DNA from: Diphasiastrum complanatum
Taxonomy: Eukaryota > Streptophyta > Lycopodiopsida > Lycopodiales > Lycopodiaceae
Direction of reading: 5' to 3'
Length of the DNA stretch: 64,000 nt
NCBI GenBank assembly: GCA_029204225.1
Contig: CM055098.1
Location: 6,711,746 to 6,775,745, forward strand
Shown: positions 22,767-41,233 of the stretch, piece by piece
Position numbering within the stretch: the first letter of the stretch is position 1
Layout: each line of letters starts with the position of its first letter
Notes under the pieces: model-generated
Databases searched by the model: none
The model's input: only the letters and a program-made list of their open reading frames with translations
Told to the model about the DNA's origin: nothing
Translations under genes and position numbers: made by a program

Positions 22767-23513
22767 TGTGAAAAGTGCAAAAATTATGCTTGGTCAAGGC
22801 CAAAATCATGTATATAGGATGATTACACATGTGTGGAGCCTATTCTCACGTGTGAAAGTAGTGTACTTGTCATTTACAATACATTTACCATGATCATATA
22901 GGCTATACATATGATTTAATTCAAGTTCTAGTGGCTAAAAAGTCCAAAAACTAGTTTTCTAGACATATGACGTATGGCATCAATCTATTGATTGCATGAG
23001 CCACATCCTTTTGTTAGGCATCACATACCATGTGTAGAGGACAGCTCACACGTGTGGAATAAGCTGAGTTAGGCAAGTTTTGACTTCTAGAAGATTTCCA
23101 AGTAGATCTCCATATAGTAGAAAATTGGACCAAAAATGCTCAAAATAGAAAGTTTGATCCAAGTGTCAATTTTGCATGATGATTCACCATATGACAAAGC
23201 ATCCTCACACGTGTGAGATCTGATGCATGATCAGTACCTCGAGCTCCAAGAAGTGTATATATAGAGGCATATTTGGCCGTAATCAATATGAAACATCAAT
23301 CTTGATTTTGGAAGCAATTTTGTGTCAATCTCTCCATTTGTCTTCATTTGTTTTGAATGTTTTGAGTTTCTATCATAGTGTACTTTGTTTTCAGGTTGGA
23401 GTCCGTACTCTGACAGGTTTTCACATGTGTGAAACCAGCAAGTACATTTACCTTCATTAATGATTGTTCTTGTTAGATTTTCATGCCTTGGTCCTGTTTT
23501 GCAAGTTTCCACA
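22767..23513 (+). mobile_element. Ty1/copia 3' LTR, family B
   Basis: Begins TGTGAAAAGTGC after a short purine stretch (TTTTTGAGGAG) and ends AGTTTCCACA. It matches 13170-13826 but has lost about 90 bp near its 3' end (compare 13705-13795). Palindromes here are CACACGTGTG (about 23047, 23206) and the CpG-decayed form CACATGTGTG (about 22823, 23423). It is the partner of the LTR at 13170-13826 around the nested gypsy. Confidence 0.85.
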
Positions 23514-24119
23514 CAGAAGATGAGAAGGCCATGTTAGCAGTGATAGTTAAAGAGCAAAAAAGTAGGAAAAATGGTGGAAAAGGTAAAAAGAGATGGAAAT
23601 GACAACAAGTATGAATAACAAGTGTCGAATGGTAAGAACTAAAGTTCATAGTGCAGATCTTGGCTTAGGATGTGCAGATGATAGCTTGTAGGAAGTTTGG
23701 TCACAATCAGAGAACTTGGAGATTTCAGTGAAAATTTGAGCAGAGCTTCGCCAGCAAAGGTGATTGTTTTTTTTCTGTCTTTCTTGGCTCCCCCCCTCTC
23801 TAATTTAGAACTCATTCGCATTTATCAACTTGCATTGGAGGCGAAATAAAAATATATTTGTTTTTGCCATCCTTACTAGCATTGTCCAAGTTAAAAATTT
23901 TGGCTATTTCTGCAATGTTATTGGGAGTCCTCTATTCCATTTTGTTGCAGGCCTTTGCGCTATCATTAATTTTTCGCATAATCGACACTTCCAATTGGAG
24001 CTAGATCATATGCATGAACCCCCTCTCTTCGTTCCACCCTCGTTCATCCCTTCATTTTCACAACATAAGCAGGTACGGTACGCACTGGTGTACAAGCCTG
24101 TAGGAGCAGAGAAGCTGTC
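23514..24119. other. Unassigned, left part of a retroelement 3' region
   Basis: No family is recognisable. Short open frames on both strands have no motifs. Confidence 0.35.
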
Positions 24120-24875
24120 AAATGTATTGGTAGAGCACATCAAGTATTGTCGCACCTCCAGAAGCCCTCCATCTTGTCTATAATGAGCTTCGGACCCTCT
24201 ATTACGACTGCCACCAATACCATCCCGTCACCCTCATTCTCTACTATAATGCAGCCATGGCACATTATAATGCCATCATCCGAGATCCATCCATCCGCCA
24301 TCCTTGTTTCATTTCTTACTTTCCCTTCATATCAAATCCACCTCCACCATCGATTACTAAAACTCCAATTAGCATTCCCTCATTCTGACCTCCAAACTTG
24401 TAGAGACTGCACCTTCAACCAGGATCTTCAATACGTCGCATAGACTGAAACCACCACCTCCACCCTCTAAATCGATCCTAAAATGCCCGATCTTGAGATC
24501 GCTTCACCACCTCGCGCCACTTCACCACCTCGCGTCATGCCGCATCTTCGCCTCCTATCATTTCATCTCCTCCCAAAGCATATTTTCCATCCACCTCCAC
24601 CATTCCTCCTCGCACTGACGACACTCGTTCTGATCCTGCAATAATCGGCCCTCTTTGTTAAAAAGTATCCAGATGTCAAGACAATAGGTGGCTACAAATT
24701 GTCAAGCAAGCCCGACGAGCTCCTGAAGCTAACACCTGCCAATGTCTTAGCCCTTCTGCATCCTCACCCAAAATGGTGGAAGGCGGTGCTCATACGAATC
24801 CTCGAGCTCATCAAAGAATATCTCAGAGCTCTGGTGGCACTAAGGGCAGACCCAACTTATCATCCAATGCCCTGA
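24120..24875 (+). pseudogene. Decayed 3'-terminal ORF of a retroelement, unrecognised family
   Basis: One plus-strand frame from about 24147 reads EALHLVYNELRTLYYD and AAMAHYNAIIRDPSIRHP. A Pro/Ser-rich stretch follows. A second frame, open from about 24643 to the TGA near 24873, reads FVKKYPDVKTIGGYKLSSKP, then LKLTPANVLALLHPHPKWWK. One frameshift near 24645 would join them. About 300 bp further on there is a purine tract and an LTR, so this is probably the last ORF of a retroelement. Architecture (helical segment, Pro/Ser-rich linker, compact C-terminus) recalls the gypsy accessory ORFs, but I see no sequence match. Confidence 0.4.
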
Positions 24876-25178
24876 AGAATATCATGGATGATACTGAAGA
24901 CTCCTAGCGTCAAGGCCTACACTTGTTTCTCACCGTTCTTTCCATTTTATCTTCTTATTTTTCTTTTGTTTCCTCACTCAATTGTATATACGCTTACTCT
25001 GTTTCCCCCCTTTTTTAGCTCATTTTTGTTGCCAAATTATTTTTTCTAACTTTTTGCCGATTCTAACCCCCCCTCTTGTCTATCCCCCTTTCACCTTCCT
25101 TTGCCACGGTTTCACATTGGCACGGATGCCAAATGCCACAGACATATGCAGGTGCCAAGGGACTGTCACCAAATTCAC

Positions 25179-25188
25179 AGTGGGGGCA
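25179..25188 (+). other. Polypurine tract before LTR
   Basis: AGTGGGGGCA lies directly before the TGTTAGAATA that starts the LTR. Confidence 0.55.
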
Positions 25189-25947
25189 TGTTAGAATATT
25201 CTTGTGAAGATTCTTCTAATGGATTTCGGCTACCAAAAGAGCATAATGTATGAAGAATTGCCAAAAATTGGCAAATCTAGCTTGATAAAAAACCATGAAG
25301 AATAGTGTAAATTTTGTACATAATTGGGTTTCATACAAGTATGGTCAAAATGCCATGTGGCAACCCACTCATAATGTAGGTTAGGTCAAGTCAAGAGAGT
25401 TGGTCATGTCTATTTGGTGGTCATCCCTACTTTATAGGACCTACACCTAAGTTTAAGGTGAAAATTTGACCACCTAGCTACCTACCAAGCATAAGTCTAG
25501 GATCTAGGCTAGGGTTTCATTTAGGGCAAAAAGAGTGTGTTAACTTCCTTATTACATGCTGGAAATCCACCTAACTTCAAGAAGGAAGTCAAATTTGCTA
25601 TGTATTCCAAGCTCTCATAGTGAGAAGATAGAAAAATTTTGGATCTCATTGGCAATTTCAAGCTAGTTCACTATGTACATTGAGTTTCTGTTATCCAAAT
25701 GAACCAAATCAATTTGTACTTGTTTCTCAGGTTGAAGGCCGTACTACATATGGTAGAACACATGTGTGGGCTCAGATTTCAATGTTTATCAATGCTTTTG
25801 ATCGTTAATGCTTGTTGTTTGTCAAATTGCCAATCTAGATCAACTTTTTTGTGTCTAGTTTTTTGATAGATTGTTAAGCAAGCATCCAATCACTCTTGTG
25901 GATGTTTTATAGATCCATTTATGGTCCTAAAGTACAGTACTTTCACA
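25189..25947 (+). mobile_element. LTR related to copia family B (about 759 bp)
   Basis: Starts TGTTAGAATA and ends TACTTTCACA. The last 220 bp follow family B in order: GGTTGAAGGCCGTACT, ACACATGTGTGG, CATCCAATCACTCTTGTGGAT and AGATCCATTTATGGTCCT. The upstream purine tract makes it a 3' LTR. The sequence just after it (TAATGGATATCAAGC) faintly resembles a primer site, so a 5' LTR cannot be excluded. Confidence 0.6.
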
Positions 25948-28977
<3,030 letters not shown>

Positions 28978-29809
28978 TGTGAAAAATGCAAAAATAAGCT
29001 TGGTAGAGGCCAAAAATCTTGTATATAGATAAATACACATGTGCGGAGCATGTTCCCACGTGTGAAAATAGTGTATTTGTCATGGATCATAATCATATAG
29101 TCTGTACATATGATTTAATTCAAGTTCTAGTGGCTAAAAAGGCCAAAAACTAGTTTTCTAGACATATGACACATGGCATCAATCTATTGATTGCATGAGC
29201 CACATCCTTTGGTTAGCTGTCACATCCCATGTGTAGAGGACAGTTCACATGTGTGGAATAAGCTGAAGTAGGCAAGTTTTGACTTCTAGAAGATTTCCAA
29301 GTAGATCTCCATATAGTAATAAATTGGACCAAAAATGCTCAAAATAGAAAGTTTGATCCAAGTGTCAATTTTGCATGATGATTCACCATATGACAAAGCA
29401 TCCTCACACATGTGGGATCAGAGGGATGATCAGTACCACGAGCTCTTACTTATTGTATATGTAGAGCCACATTTGGCCATAATCAATGTGAGACACCAAT
29501 CTTGGTTTTGGAAGCAATTTTGAGTGATTCTCTCCATTTGTCTACATTTGTTTTGATTGTTTTGAGGTTCTATCAATGTGTACTTGATTTTCAAGTTGGA
29601 TTCTGTACTCAGACAATGTTTCACACGTGTGAAACCAGAAAGTACACCTACCTTCAATTAATGATTGTTCTTGTTAGGATTTTGTGTCTAGAATTGATCT
29701 AGATTGATCTTAATCTCAAGTAGATTGATAGATCAAGTAATCTGACAACCAACCCCTCTTGAGGATCAGATTAGGATCCACTCTTGGTCCTTTTTGTACT
29801 TCTTGCACA
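28978..29809 (+). mobile_element. Solo copia LTR, family B, with 5-bp target duplication
   Basis: Starts TGTGAAAAATGC and ends CTTGCACA. It matches the LTRs at 13170-13826 and 22767-23513 along its length. Both sides carry TTTTA (28973-28977 and 29810-29814), a perfect 5-bp target-site duplication. That fixes the LTR limits and shows that the internal region was lost by LTR-LTR recombination. Palindromes are mostly in decayed forms: CACATGTGCG near 29037, CACATGTGTG near 29247, CACACATGTG near 29404, and one intact CACACGTGTG near 29622. Confidence 0.88.
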
Positions 29810-29930
29810 TTTTACATGTCTAAACATGTCAATGGAATTTCATTGAGTGTGAATGGGACATTCATTTGACAAAAAAAAGCATTTGGTAGTACACAATATT
29901 TCCTAGAAAAGGTAATGAATTGAATGCCTT

Positions 29931-33821
<3,891 letters not shown>

Positions 33822-34499
33822 AGGCAAGAAGAAGAGAGAATTTTGATCTTGCACTGGGAAAAAAGAAAAAACAAATGTTACTCTTTGCTTTATGATTATC
33901 TAAGTTGGAGAAAAAATAAGAGGATTTAATTATCAAATACTTGTTGCTATTAATTTTTATATGAAATTGAAAGTTGAAATGTGGATGACTAGCATTGCAT
34001 ATCTCACAATCCCATCCTCTAAAATATATAATATTTGTGTAGATGACATGAAATTCAGTCTTCAAAAAGCTCAATATATTGTTATCGTTAATGCATGATA
34101 TTTTGTTTTTCATTTAATTGTTGTCATTGATGTTCAATTCTTTCCTAACCTAATGATAACATCACCAATTGCATTTTATGGATATTAGCAAGTGTTATAC
34201 ATGATTTTGTAATATTGTTTTTGAAAATAAAAAATCAGTATCTCATTGAATATAGCTGGAAATTAAAAGAAAAGTTCAAGTACATTCTTTCCAATTGGAC
34301 AAGAAGGGTAGAAAATGTTTTCCAAAACTTGTAGTTGATTGAAGTACCCAACAATTGATCTAGCCTACTTGGCTTTCAATAAAAGTCTAGAAAAAACATA
34401 GCGATCACTAACCAAAAAACTATAATAAAGAATCTAAGTACAATAGCATAGACAACTCCAAAACCATCAAACTTTATCAACACCAAAAAAAATTTAAAA
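33822..34499. other. Unassigned AT-rich spacer
   Basis: No coding or mobile-element signal seen. Confidence 0.4.
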
Positions 34500-36518
34500 A
34501 GTTTAACCAATAGTAGAATTTGGCTTCTTGTTTTTCTGAATCCGCAAACCCACATATACAGGTAATTTTGAGATTGCTAGTCAAATTGAAATTTTGAGAA
34601 TCAGAATAAGAAGAGCTACGATGCTATTGGAGATTGATCAATAACATCTGCATGGTTGGGTGGTTTGGTTCCCTAGTCATTCCTTTGTGTGAGTCTTGTA
34701 AGCATGATCTTGGAGGTGCTTCTCCTTACAGTGGTATCAAAGCAAGGCTTACAAAGATCTAAGGGATTGGAACTATGAAGCTTTTTGTCAACACTTTGGT
34801 GGAGATCCATCTGTTTACTCAACCTGGTGGTGGATAAGCCTCCAAGCAGGTGTTCTATCAGTACTTCCACCTGCATCATCAGATATTGGCTTTCTCCATA
34901 GCAATATGGGTGATTGTTGATTTCAGCCAATTTATGATGGTTTTTTGTCAGTTTTCTTGTATATCTCATAACTTATGGTAGATCTAATTTCCAAGAATAG
35001 TTAGGGAGTCATTAATTATTGATTTTATGATTTCATACCAGAAATTTGCAAGATTTACGGTTCTAGGCTATGTTCTACTCAAAACATTGCTTGTTTTTCA
35101 ACTAGAAATGGGTAGTAAGAGCTATGATCTAGTAAAATTAAAAGTTTTTGTGCTTGCTTGTAGATAAATTATAGTAGTCTGGCCCTAAATATTGCACTTG
35201 CATGTGGATTAGATCCACAAGATCTTGTCAAAAAATTGTCAAAATACAAGGATTTTTTTTATGGATTTTTCACTATTTTGTAAGTTTTTCTCAAGATCCA
35301 TGTACTAAACTTTGCATGAAATGCTCTCAAGTGTGTATTGAAGCTATCCAAAATCTACTACCAAGTTTGGTAGAAATCGGTCACCTTTAAGAGCCTCAAA
35401 AAGTTAAATTTTAGTGTATTTTTTATGATTTTTGAGCATGAATAACTCTTGAAAGTGGGTTTGAAACCTCTGAACCTGGATACAGTCTAAAATATAGGTA
35501 GTATTGCCTCTAATTCGATCCCTCATGCACCCAATTTGGTAATGGGAGGCTTAGGCACTCATCTTCCAAAGTTATGCTTGTTGGCACCCTCCATAAAAGC
35601 TATCGGTGGATCTGAACCTATGCTTGTTTATTGGACTTGTTTGAAGCTTTTATGGCTCTCTAATAAACATTAGTAGAGTGCTTGTAACTTTTGATTGGAA
35701 GTCATGTTGGGTTGTAATAGAATTTTTGAGAAGCTTACTTTGGAAAAGTGCATCCCCTACTATTTTTTTACGTATTTACAGCTCGCAAGTGTGAAGTCCA
35801 TGCGGCAATCATCTTGCTAACCCACTCCCCTCTATATTGTGCTTTACAATAATCAATTTGGTGCAGTGTAGCTCATACTTTAGTGTTAGTGCTTGTGAAA
35901 TTGGTTGCATGGCGATTCTGATAATGATGATGACATGCACTACAGTTATTTTGAGTAGTTATAAGCATGTGCCATAGACCAATGAAAATGGCTAGTGGAT
36001 TCTAAGTGATTCAATTTTACATAAAAAAAAGTTGTAATGACGTTTCGTGATTGATGTCTTGTCCTTTGCTTGCCAGTCTGACACTGGATTAGTAACATCA
36101 AGAATTGAACAATATATCAATTTTTCGATTTTGATTGTCTTTTGTGCTACAGTGTTTTCGTCGGAATTTTTGAGTTACATAAAAAAAATCAAAAATTTTA
36201 AGAAAATTTGAGATTTCAATTTTTTTCTATTATCTATGAAATGAATTTAGATTAGTGAATTGAACATACTGAGTTTTTTGTTCAATCAAATTCGGTCATA
36301 GTGTTTTCACTAAAGCTAAATTATTTCTCGGTTATAGACAATGTAAAATTGACTAAAGAAAATTTGTCGATAGTTTAAATACTGTAACGACATTTTAACT
36401 TCTAGAGTGGGGTCTCCTAGATATAGAGTTAAACTAAAATATTTCTTTTATGTTGAATTTCAAAGTTGATCAAATTTTAGAATTAGTGATTTCACCTGAT
36501 ACATTTCTAATCAATTAT
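34500..36518 (+). mobile_element. Non-coding LTR-type insert, right arm of the inverted repeat
   Basis: Inverted counterpart of 319-2392. LTR-like end CTCCTTACA (to 34730), primer-like TGGTATCAAAGC (34732-34743), then about 1.8 kb of AT-rich non-coding sequence up to the junction with copia pol at about 36510-36518. The minus-strand 98-codon frame at 34969-34673 is almost unchanged relative to 1916-2212 (95 of 98 residues), so the arms are recent or have been kept similar by conversion. Confidence 0.5.
34732..34743 (+). other. Primer-binding site (initiator-Met type)
   Basis: TGGTATCAAAGC, one base after a CTTACA LTR end; counterpart of 2153-2142. Confidence 0.55.
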
Positions 36519-37531
36519 CATTAGAAATGGGTTGAGCAAATGCTCGTGTAAGATACTCATCAAATTTGGACATTTGTTGTACAGCAGCATGATTCAAGTG
36601 ACCAAGTCTATAATGCCAAAGTAAACTTTTATTTGCATGAATAAAAGTACTGAACGCCTGACTACGGGCAGAAAAGCAATGACTTAATCTATACAAGTAT
36701 CCATGCCTCTTTTCAGTGCTAGGATCTTGCCTATCCTATCAACTACTTTGCACTGATCACATTCGAATTCTACTCTATGTCCTAAATCTGTGATTCTGCT
36801 TATAGAGAGTAGATTCGTAGATAAATTTGGTACATACAAGACTTTAAAAAGTAGCTTGAATTGATCATTTGCAAAGCTTAATCTTACAGTACCTTCACTT
36901 TTAATGGCTTGTGTGCTATTGTTGCCAAGGTGAACATATTTATTGGTACTGTATGGTGTATAGGACTCGAAACAACCAATGAGACTGGTCATATGCTGAA
37001 TGGCACCGGAATCCAGAAACCAAGAACTGTCGTTGGATGCTCCTTGATGGCTGGTCATGAAGGCATCATGATCCGCTTTTTGAATAGGCTGTAAAGCTTC
37101 TGTAGCTGCATTTGCCACTTGATTCAACTGCCCCTTGTTGTTGTTCTTAGCTTATAATATCCGGCAGTCTTGAATTTTGTGGTTGTTTCGCTTGTAGTAT
37201 CTGCAGAACAACTTCTTCTTCATCTACGGATTCGACTATTCCTTGTGTTGTGTTGGTTTCTGGTCTTGCTTTGATTGCTTCGGGTCTTTCTTTTTCTTCT
37301 ACTTAGTCGTGCTCTTGTTGGTGTACAAGGCATGAGAGTCAGCTGAGGAGCTTGAGGCTTCGTTCCTCCACGTGTCTTCCTGCAACAACATTGCAATGGC
37401 TCTCGAAAGAATCAGTTCTGGATGTGTCGTAATGATCATTACCCAGCTGTCGTATGAGCTTGGAAAGCTTGTAAGCAGTTGCATCACTACGTCTTGATCG
37501 TCTTTGACAGATCCGACAGCGGCCATTTGCT
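36511..37531 (-). pseudogene. Ty1/copia gag end, protease and GAG-pre-integrase
   Basis: On the minus strand: gag C-terminus (VVMQLLTSFPSSYDSWVMII, about 37495-37430), then a knuckle region with stops, then protease SSWFLDSGAIQHMTS with the catalytic LDSGA (about 37035-36995). GAG-pre-integrase LWHYRLGHLNHAAVQQMS (about 36625-36570) is followed by a break at the insert junction. A stop at 36684 separates the last two. At 37532 the strand of the coding sequence flips: copia pol continues on the plus strand, so this is a rearrangement junction rather than one element. Confidence 0.85.
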
Positions 37532-39268
37532 AGACAACGAATCAGACGAAGATGTTGCTGCTACACAGCAACAAGTCCCAGGAATGGTTCATCAGTTGAA
37601 TCCACCCAGAAGATCAAGCCGAGTGCGCACACAGCCCACAAGGTATACTCTTGAGTCTGCCTGTCTCTTAATGCAAGAACCGATGACAGTCAAAGAGACA
37701 CTTAGCCAACCAGACTCTGATCTCTAGAGAGAAGTCATGGACAGAGAGTATTCCTCTCTAATTAAGAATCAGACATGGTCATTACTTGAAGCTCCTATTG
37801 GCTACAATATCATTGATTGCAAATGGATCTTCAAGATCAAATATAATGCCAATGGAGCAATTGATTGAAGGAAGGCCAGACTGGTAGCACAAGGATTTAG
37901 CCATATTCTGAATGTCGACTACAGTGAGACTTTTAGTCCAGTCATCAAACATTCGTCGATCCGAATGCTCTTGTCTTATGCCGCTGCTACCGACCTCGAA
38001 GTACATCAACTTGATGTACAAACAGCCTATCTGAATGGAGTTATACAAGAAGATATCTACATGATCCAACTTGAGGGATACGTTCTGGAAGGCATGAAGA
38101 ATCATGTCTGTAAACTCCACAAAGCATTGTACAGCTTGAAACAGTTTGCTAGAGCTTGGTTTTAGAGGATTAACACATTCCTCATTGAACAAGGATTCAA
38201 ACCAAGCACTGCTGATTGTAACGTTTATTTGAAGTCGGTATAGAAATCCTTCATTATCATCACCTTATACGTGAATGATACGTTGCTCTTCAGCAACAAT
38301 ACCAATATGGTTAAGAATTTTGAAACAGATGTTGTTCTCAGAGTTCGACATGACTGATCTGGGCAAAGCTCACTTCTGTCTGGGAATTCAAATCCATAGA
38401 GACAGAGCAAATCAACTGATCTACATCACTCAAGAAAGGTATCTTCATAATGTCCTTAACATATACAATTTGATGAATTGTAAATTAGCTCACTCACCAA
38501 TGGATCCAGGCCTGCATTTGTCGAAGGACTAATGTCCCCAGACCAAGCAGGAAGAGGAGCAGATGAGAGAGCATCTGTATCGATCGATACTCGGATCTCT
38601 CATGTACGCAATGGTCTATACAAGACCAGATATCTCTTTTGTTGTAAGCTCACTCAGCCAATATATGGCTAATCCTGGCATTACCCATTGGAAGGCTCTT
38701 ATTCGAGTCATGAGATATATTCGAGCTACCATGAACCAGTGCATCTGCTATGGAGATGTCAGCAACAACAATCTTCAACAACTCAGTGGCTATTCTGATG
38801 CAAGCTGGGGAGGAGATGCAGACAATCGTAAGTCCACATCTGGATTTACATTCTTCTTCAACGGCAGTCCTATTTTAGTGGAACAGTCATAAGCAAACCT
38901 CTATCACACTTTCTTCTATTGAAGCAGAATACATTGCCGCTTCTCAATCCATTAAGGAAACGTTTTGGTTGAAAAATTTGCTGTCAGACATCAATATGTA
39001 TCAGTTTAGCCCTACAATTTTATTTTGTGATAACCAAAGTGCTATTGCCTTATTGGCCAACCCTAGATTTCATTCTAGGAGTAAGCACATTGAGATCAGA
39101 TTTCACTACATTAGGGGCAAGGTTCTTTATAGAGAGGTAAGCTTAACGTACTGTAGAACGCAGGACATGGTTGCAGACATTTTCACGAAAGCACTCAGTG
39201 TTAATGCACACAACAAATTTTGTGCATTGCTCAGTCTGAAGACCAAGGCATTCACTGATCCAAATTAA
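37532..39268 (+). pseudogene. Ty1/copia reverse transcriptase and RNase H, copy A
   Basis: RT blocks: CKWIFKIKYNANGAID, KARLVAQGFSHILNVDYSET, LEVHQLDVQTAYLNGVIQED and HKALYSLKQFARAW. The catalytic YVDD box reads YVND (TLYVNDTLLFSNN, about 38262-38300), a GAT to AAT change that removes a metal-binding Asp. RNase H: QLSGYSDASWGGDADNRKST, then FCDNQSAIALLANPRFHSRS and ADIFTKALSVN. Stops at 37868, 38163, 38240 and 38885 plus frame changes make it inactive. It ends AFTDPN-stop at 39268. Confidence 0.9.
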
Positions 39269-39275
39269 GGGGGGG
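39269..39275 (+). other. Polypurine tract, copia copy A
   Basis: Seven G residues (preceded by AA) directly before the TG of the LTR. Confidence 0.8.
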
Positions 39276-40355
39276 TGCTGGATTTATTCCCTCTAGCTCT
39301 CCTAAATCCCATTTTAATCTGCCTCCACTCATGCTGCATATTTACTAATGTTGTCATGCAGTCTGCATATTTACACACAAATTTGCACAGACAAAGAAAA
39401 GGCGAAAGAATTGTGACACTGTAGGCGAAAAGATGACACTATCTTACAGAATGCCAAAAGTGCCCTAAAAGCTAAGGCACCCTGTAAATCTTATCCTAAG
39501 GCCATTCGTAAGAGTGACGCACTTTTGGCATCATCACCAATGTTCACTTCAGCACTGGCTGACGTCGCACCCTTTTTACGTTTACCCCATGCAGTTGCGC
39601 TAACAGATTGGACAACGATTGCAGCCACCACGATCTCCTACAAACATCACATCCACTCTGTACTTTCACATCTGCACACCTGTAATATAATGTATATATA
39701 TATATACTGGACACCATTTGTGTAAAAAGATGATGAAGAGAGCAGAAGAAGATGACATAAGCGAAGTAGATGCCCTGAGTATTTTATTCATTTTGTGAGA
39801 ATTAAGGTTTCATTCTTTTTTACATATTGAAATAAGCTTTGTAGGGCACGCGGTTTTTTCCACTATTGTATTGTGCTCTACCGCATTATTGACATGTGTA
39901 CATGATATACTTAATCTGATATAGCTCTTTGTTTTGCATTCAGATTCGTGTTAATATTGCTATGCTTATTCTTCATTCTGTCTGATTTTTCTAGTTGTTC
40001 TTTCTGGTAATAGACGACTAACATTTAGTCTTGTCTTTCGCGAATCATTCACAATTAATTATCAGTCGAGCACCGTCTATCTCTTCGCAAATCATTCGCG
40101 ACATATAATTTGTCTTGCTATTCGCGACAAATTATTCTTCTGGCGCTTCATCTATTAATGTTTGGCTACATAATCTGGAATGACCGTGATTTCTATCACT
40201 AAAGTTTTGTCATTCTGATAAGCGTAGTCATGCTTACGGAGAGAGTCGTATAACTCATTCCACTGTGCACAAACATATGCTTTTCTCATTCGTTTCTTGT
40301 TTGAGTTCGTTTCTCATTCGTGTTCGTCATTTATTTTCCTCCTCTCTCTACAACA
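39276..40355 (+). mobile_element. Ty1/copia 3' LTR, family A, copy A
   Basis: Starts TGCTGGATTTAT after the G tract and ends CTACAACA. Homologous along its length to 5855-7060. Its end abuts, without spacer, an inverted and truncated LTR of the same family. Confidence 0.85.
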
Positions 40356-41233
40356 TAAGCAACAAAACATTAGAAAGATAAGTTATCAGTTGCAAATTAT
40401 TCGCGAAGAGCTAGATTGAGCTCGATTGATAATCAGTCGCGAACAGCTAGACTGATAATAATTCACGAAATGCAGACTACCATATTAAGCAATACTAAAG
40501 TCAGACAGAATGTAGAAAACCATTGCAAAATTGACACAAATATGAACATAGAATAATTAGAGTTGTATCAGATTAAGTATAGCAAAATATACATCTCAAT
40601 AATGTAGGACAATAGCGGACAAAACCGCGTGCTTCACAAAGCTAATCCAATCTGTAAAATAGAAATAAACCTATTACTGACAATACAAAAAATCGATGCA
40701 TGAAAGCATCTTCTTCGTCTATCTCTGATGAGCTTCTGATGCTTGCTATATTTTTCACACACACTGAATACGTAGATGGTATCCAATATATATATATACA
40801 TAATGTTACAGGTGTGCAGATGAAGAAAGTACAAAGTGGATGTGCAATTTGTGGGAGATCGTGGGTGGCTGCTGTCGTTGTCAAATCTATTTGCACAATT
40901 GCATGGGATGAGCATGAGAAGGCCGTGACGTCAGCCTCCGCTAAAGTGAATGTTGATGAAGATGCAAAAAATGTGACACTTTGACAAATGCCTTAAGATT
41001 TGATTTATAGGGTACCTTAAACCGTGAAGGACACCTTTGGCATTTGTAGGGCAGTGTCATCTTTTTTGCCTGTGGAGATTCACTTGTATTTATGCAAACA
41101 GTCGCGTTTTATTCGTCTGTTTTATTTTACATATAAATATGCAGACTGTGCGACAATGTGAATAAAAATGCAGCAGGATGAATGGAGGCAAACTAACATA
41201 GGATTTCGGAGAGTGAAGGAGATAAATCCAACA
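40356..41233 (-). mobile_element. Ty1/copia 3' LTR, family A, copy B, end-truncated
   Basis: On the minus strand the LTR starts TGTTGGATTTATC at 41233 and runs to 40356, where it stops about 200 bp short of the normal LTR end (compare 53928-54972). Visible similarity to the LTR at 53928-54972 is high, consistent with the two being the 3' and 5' LTRs of one element interrupted by the gypsy. Confidence 0.85.
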
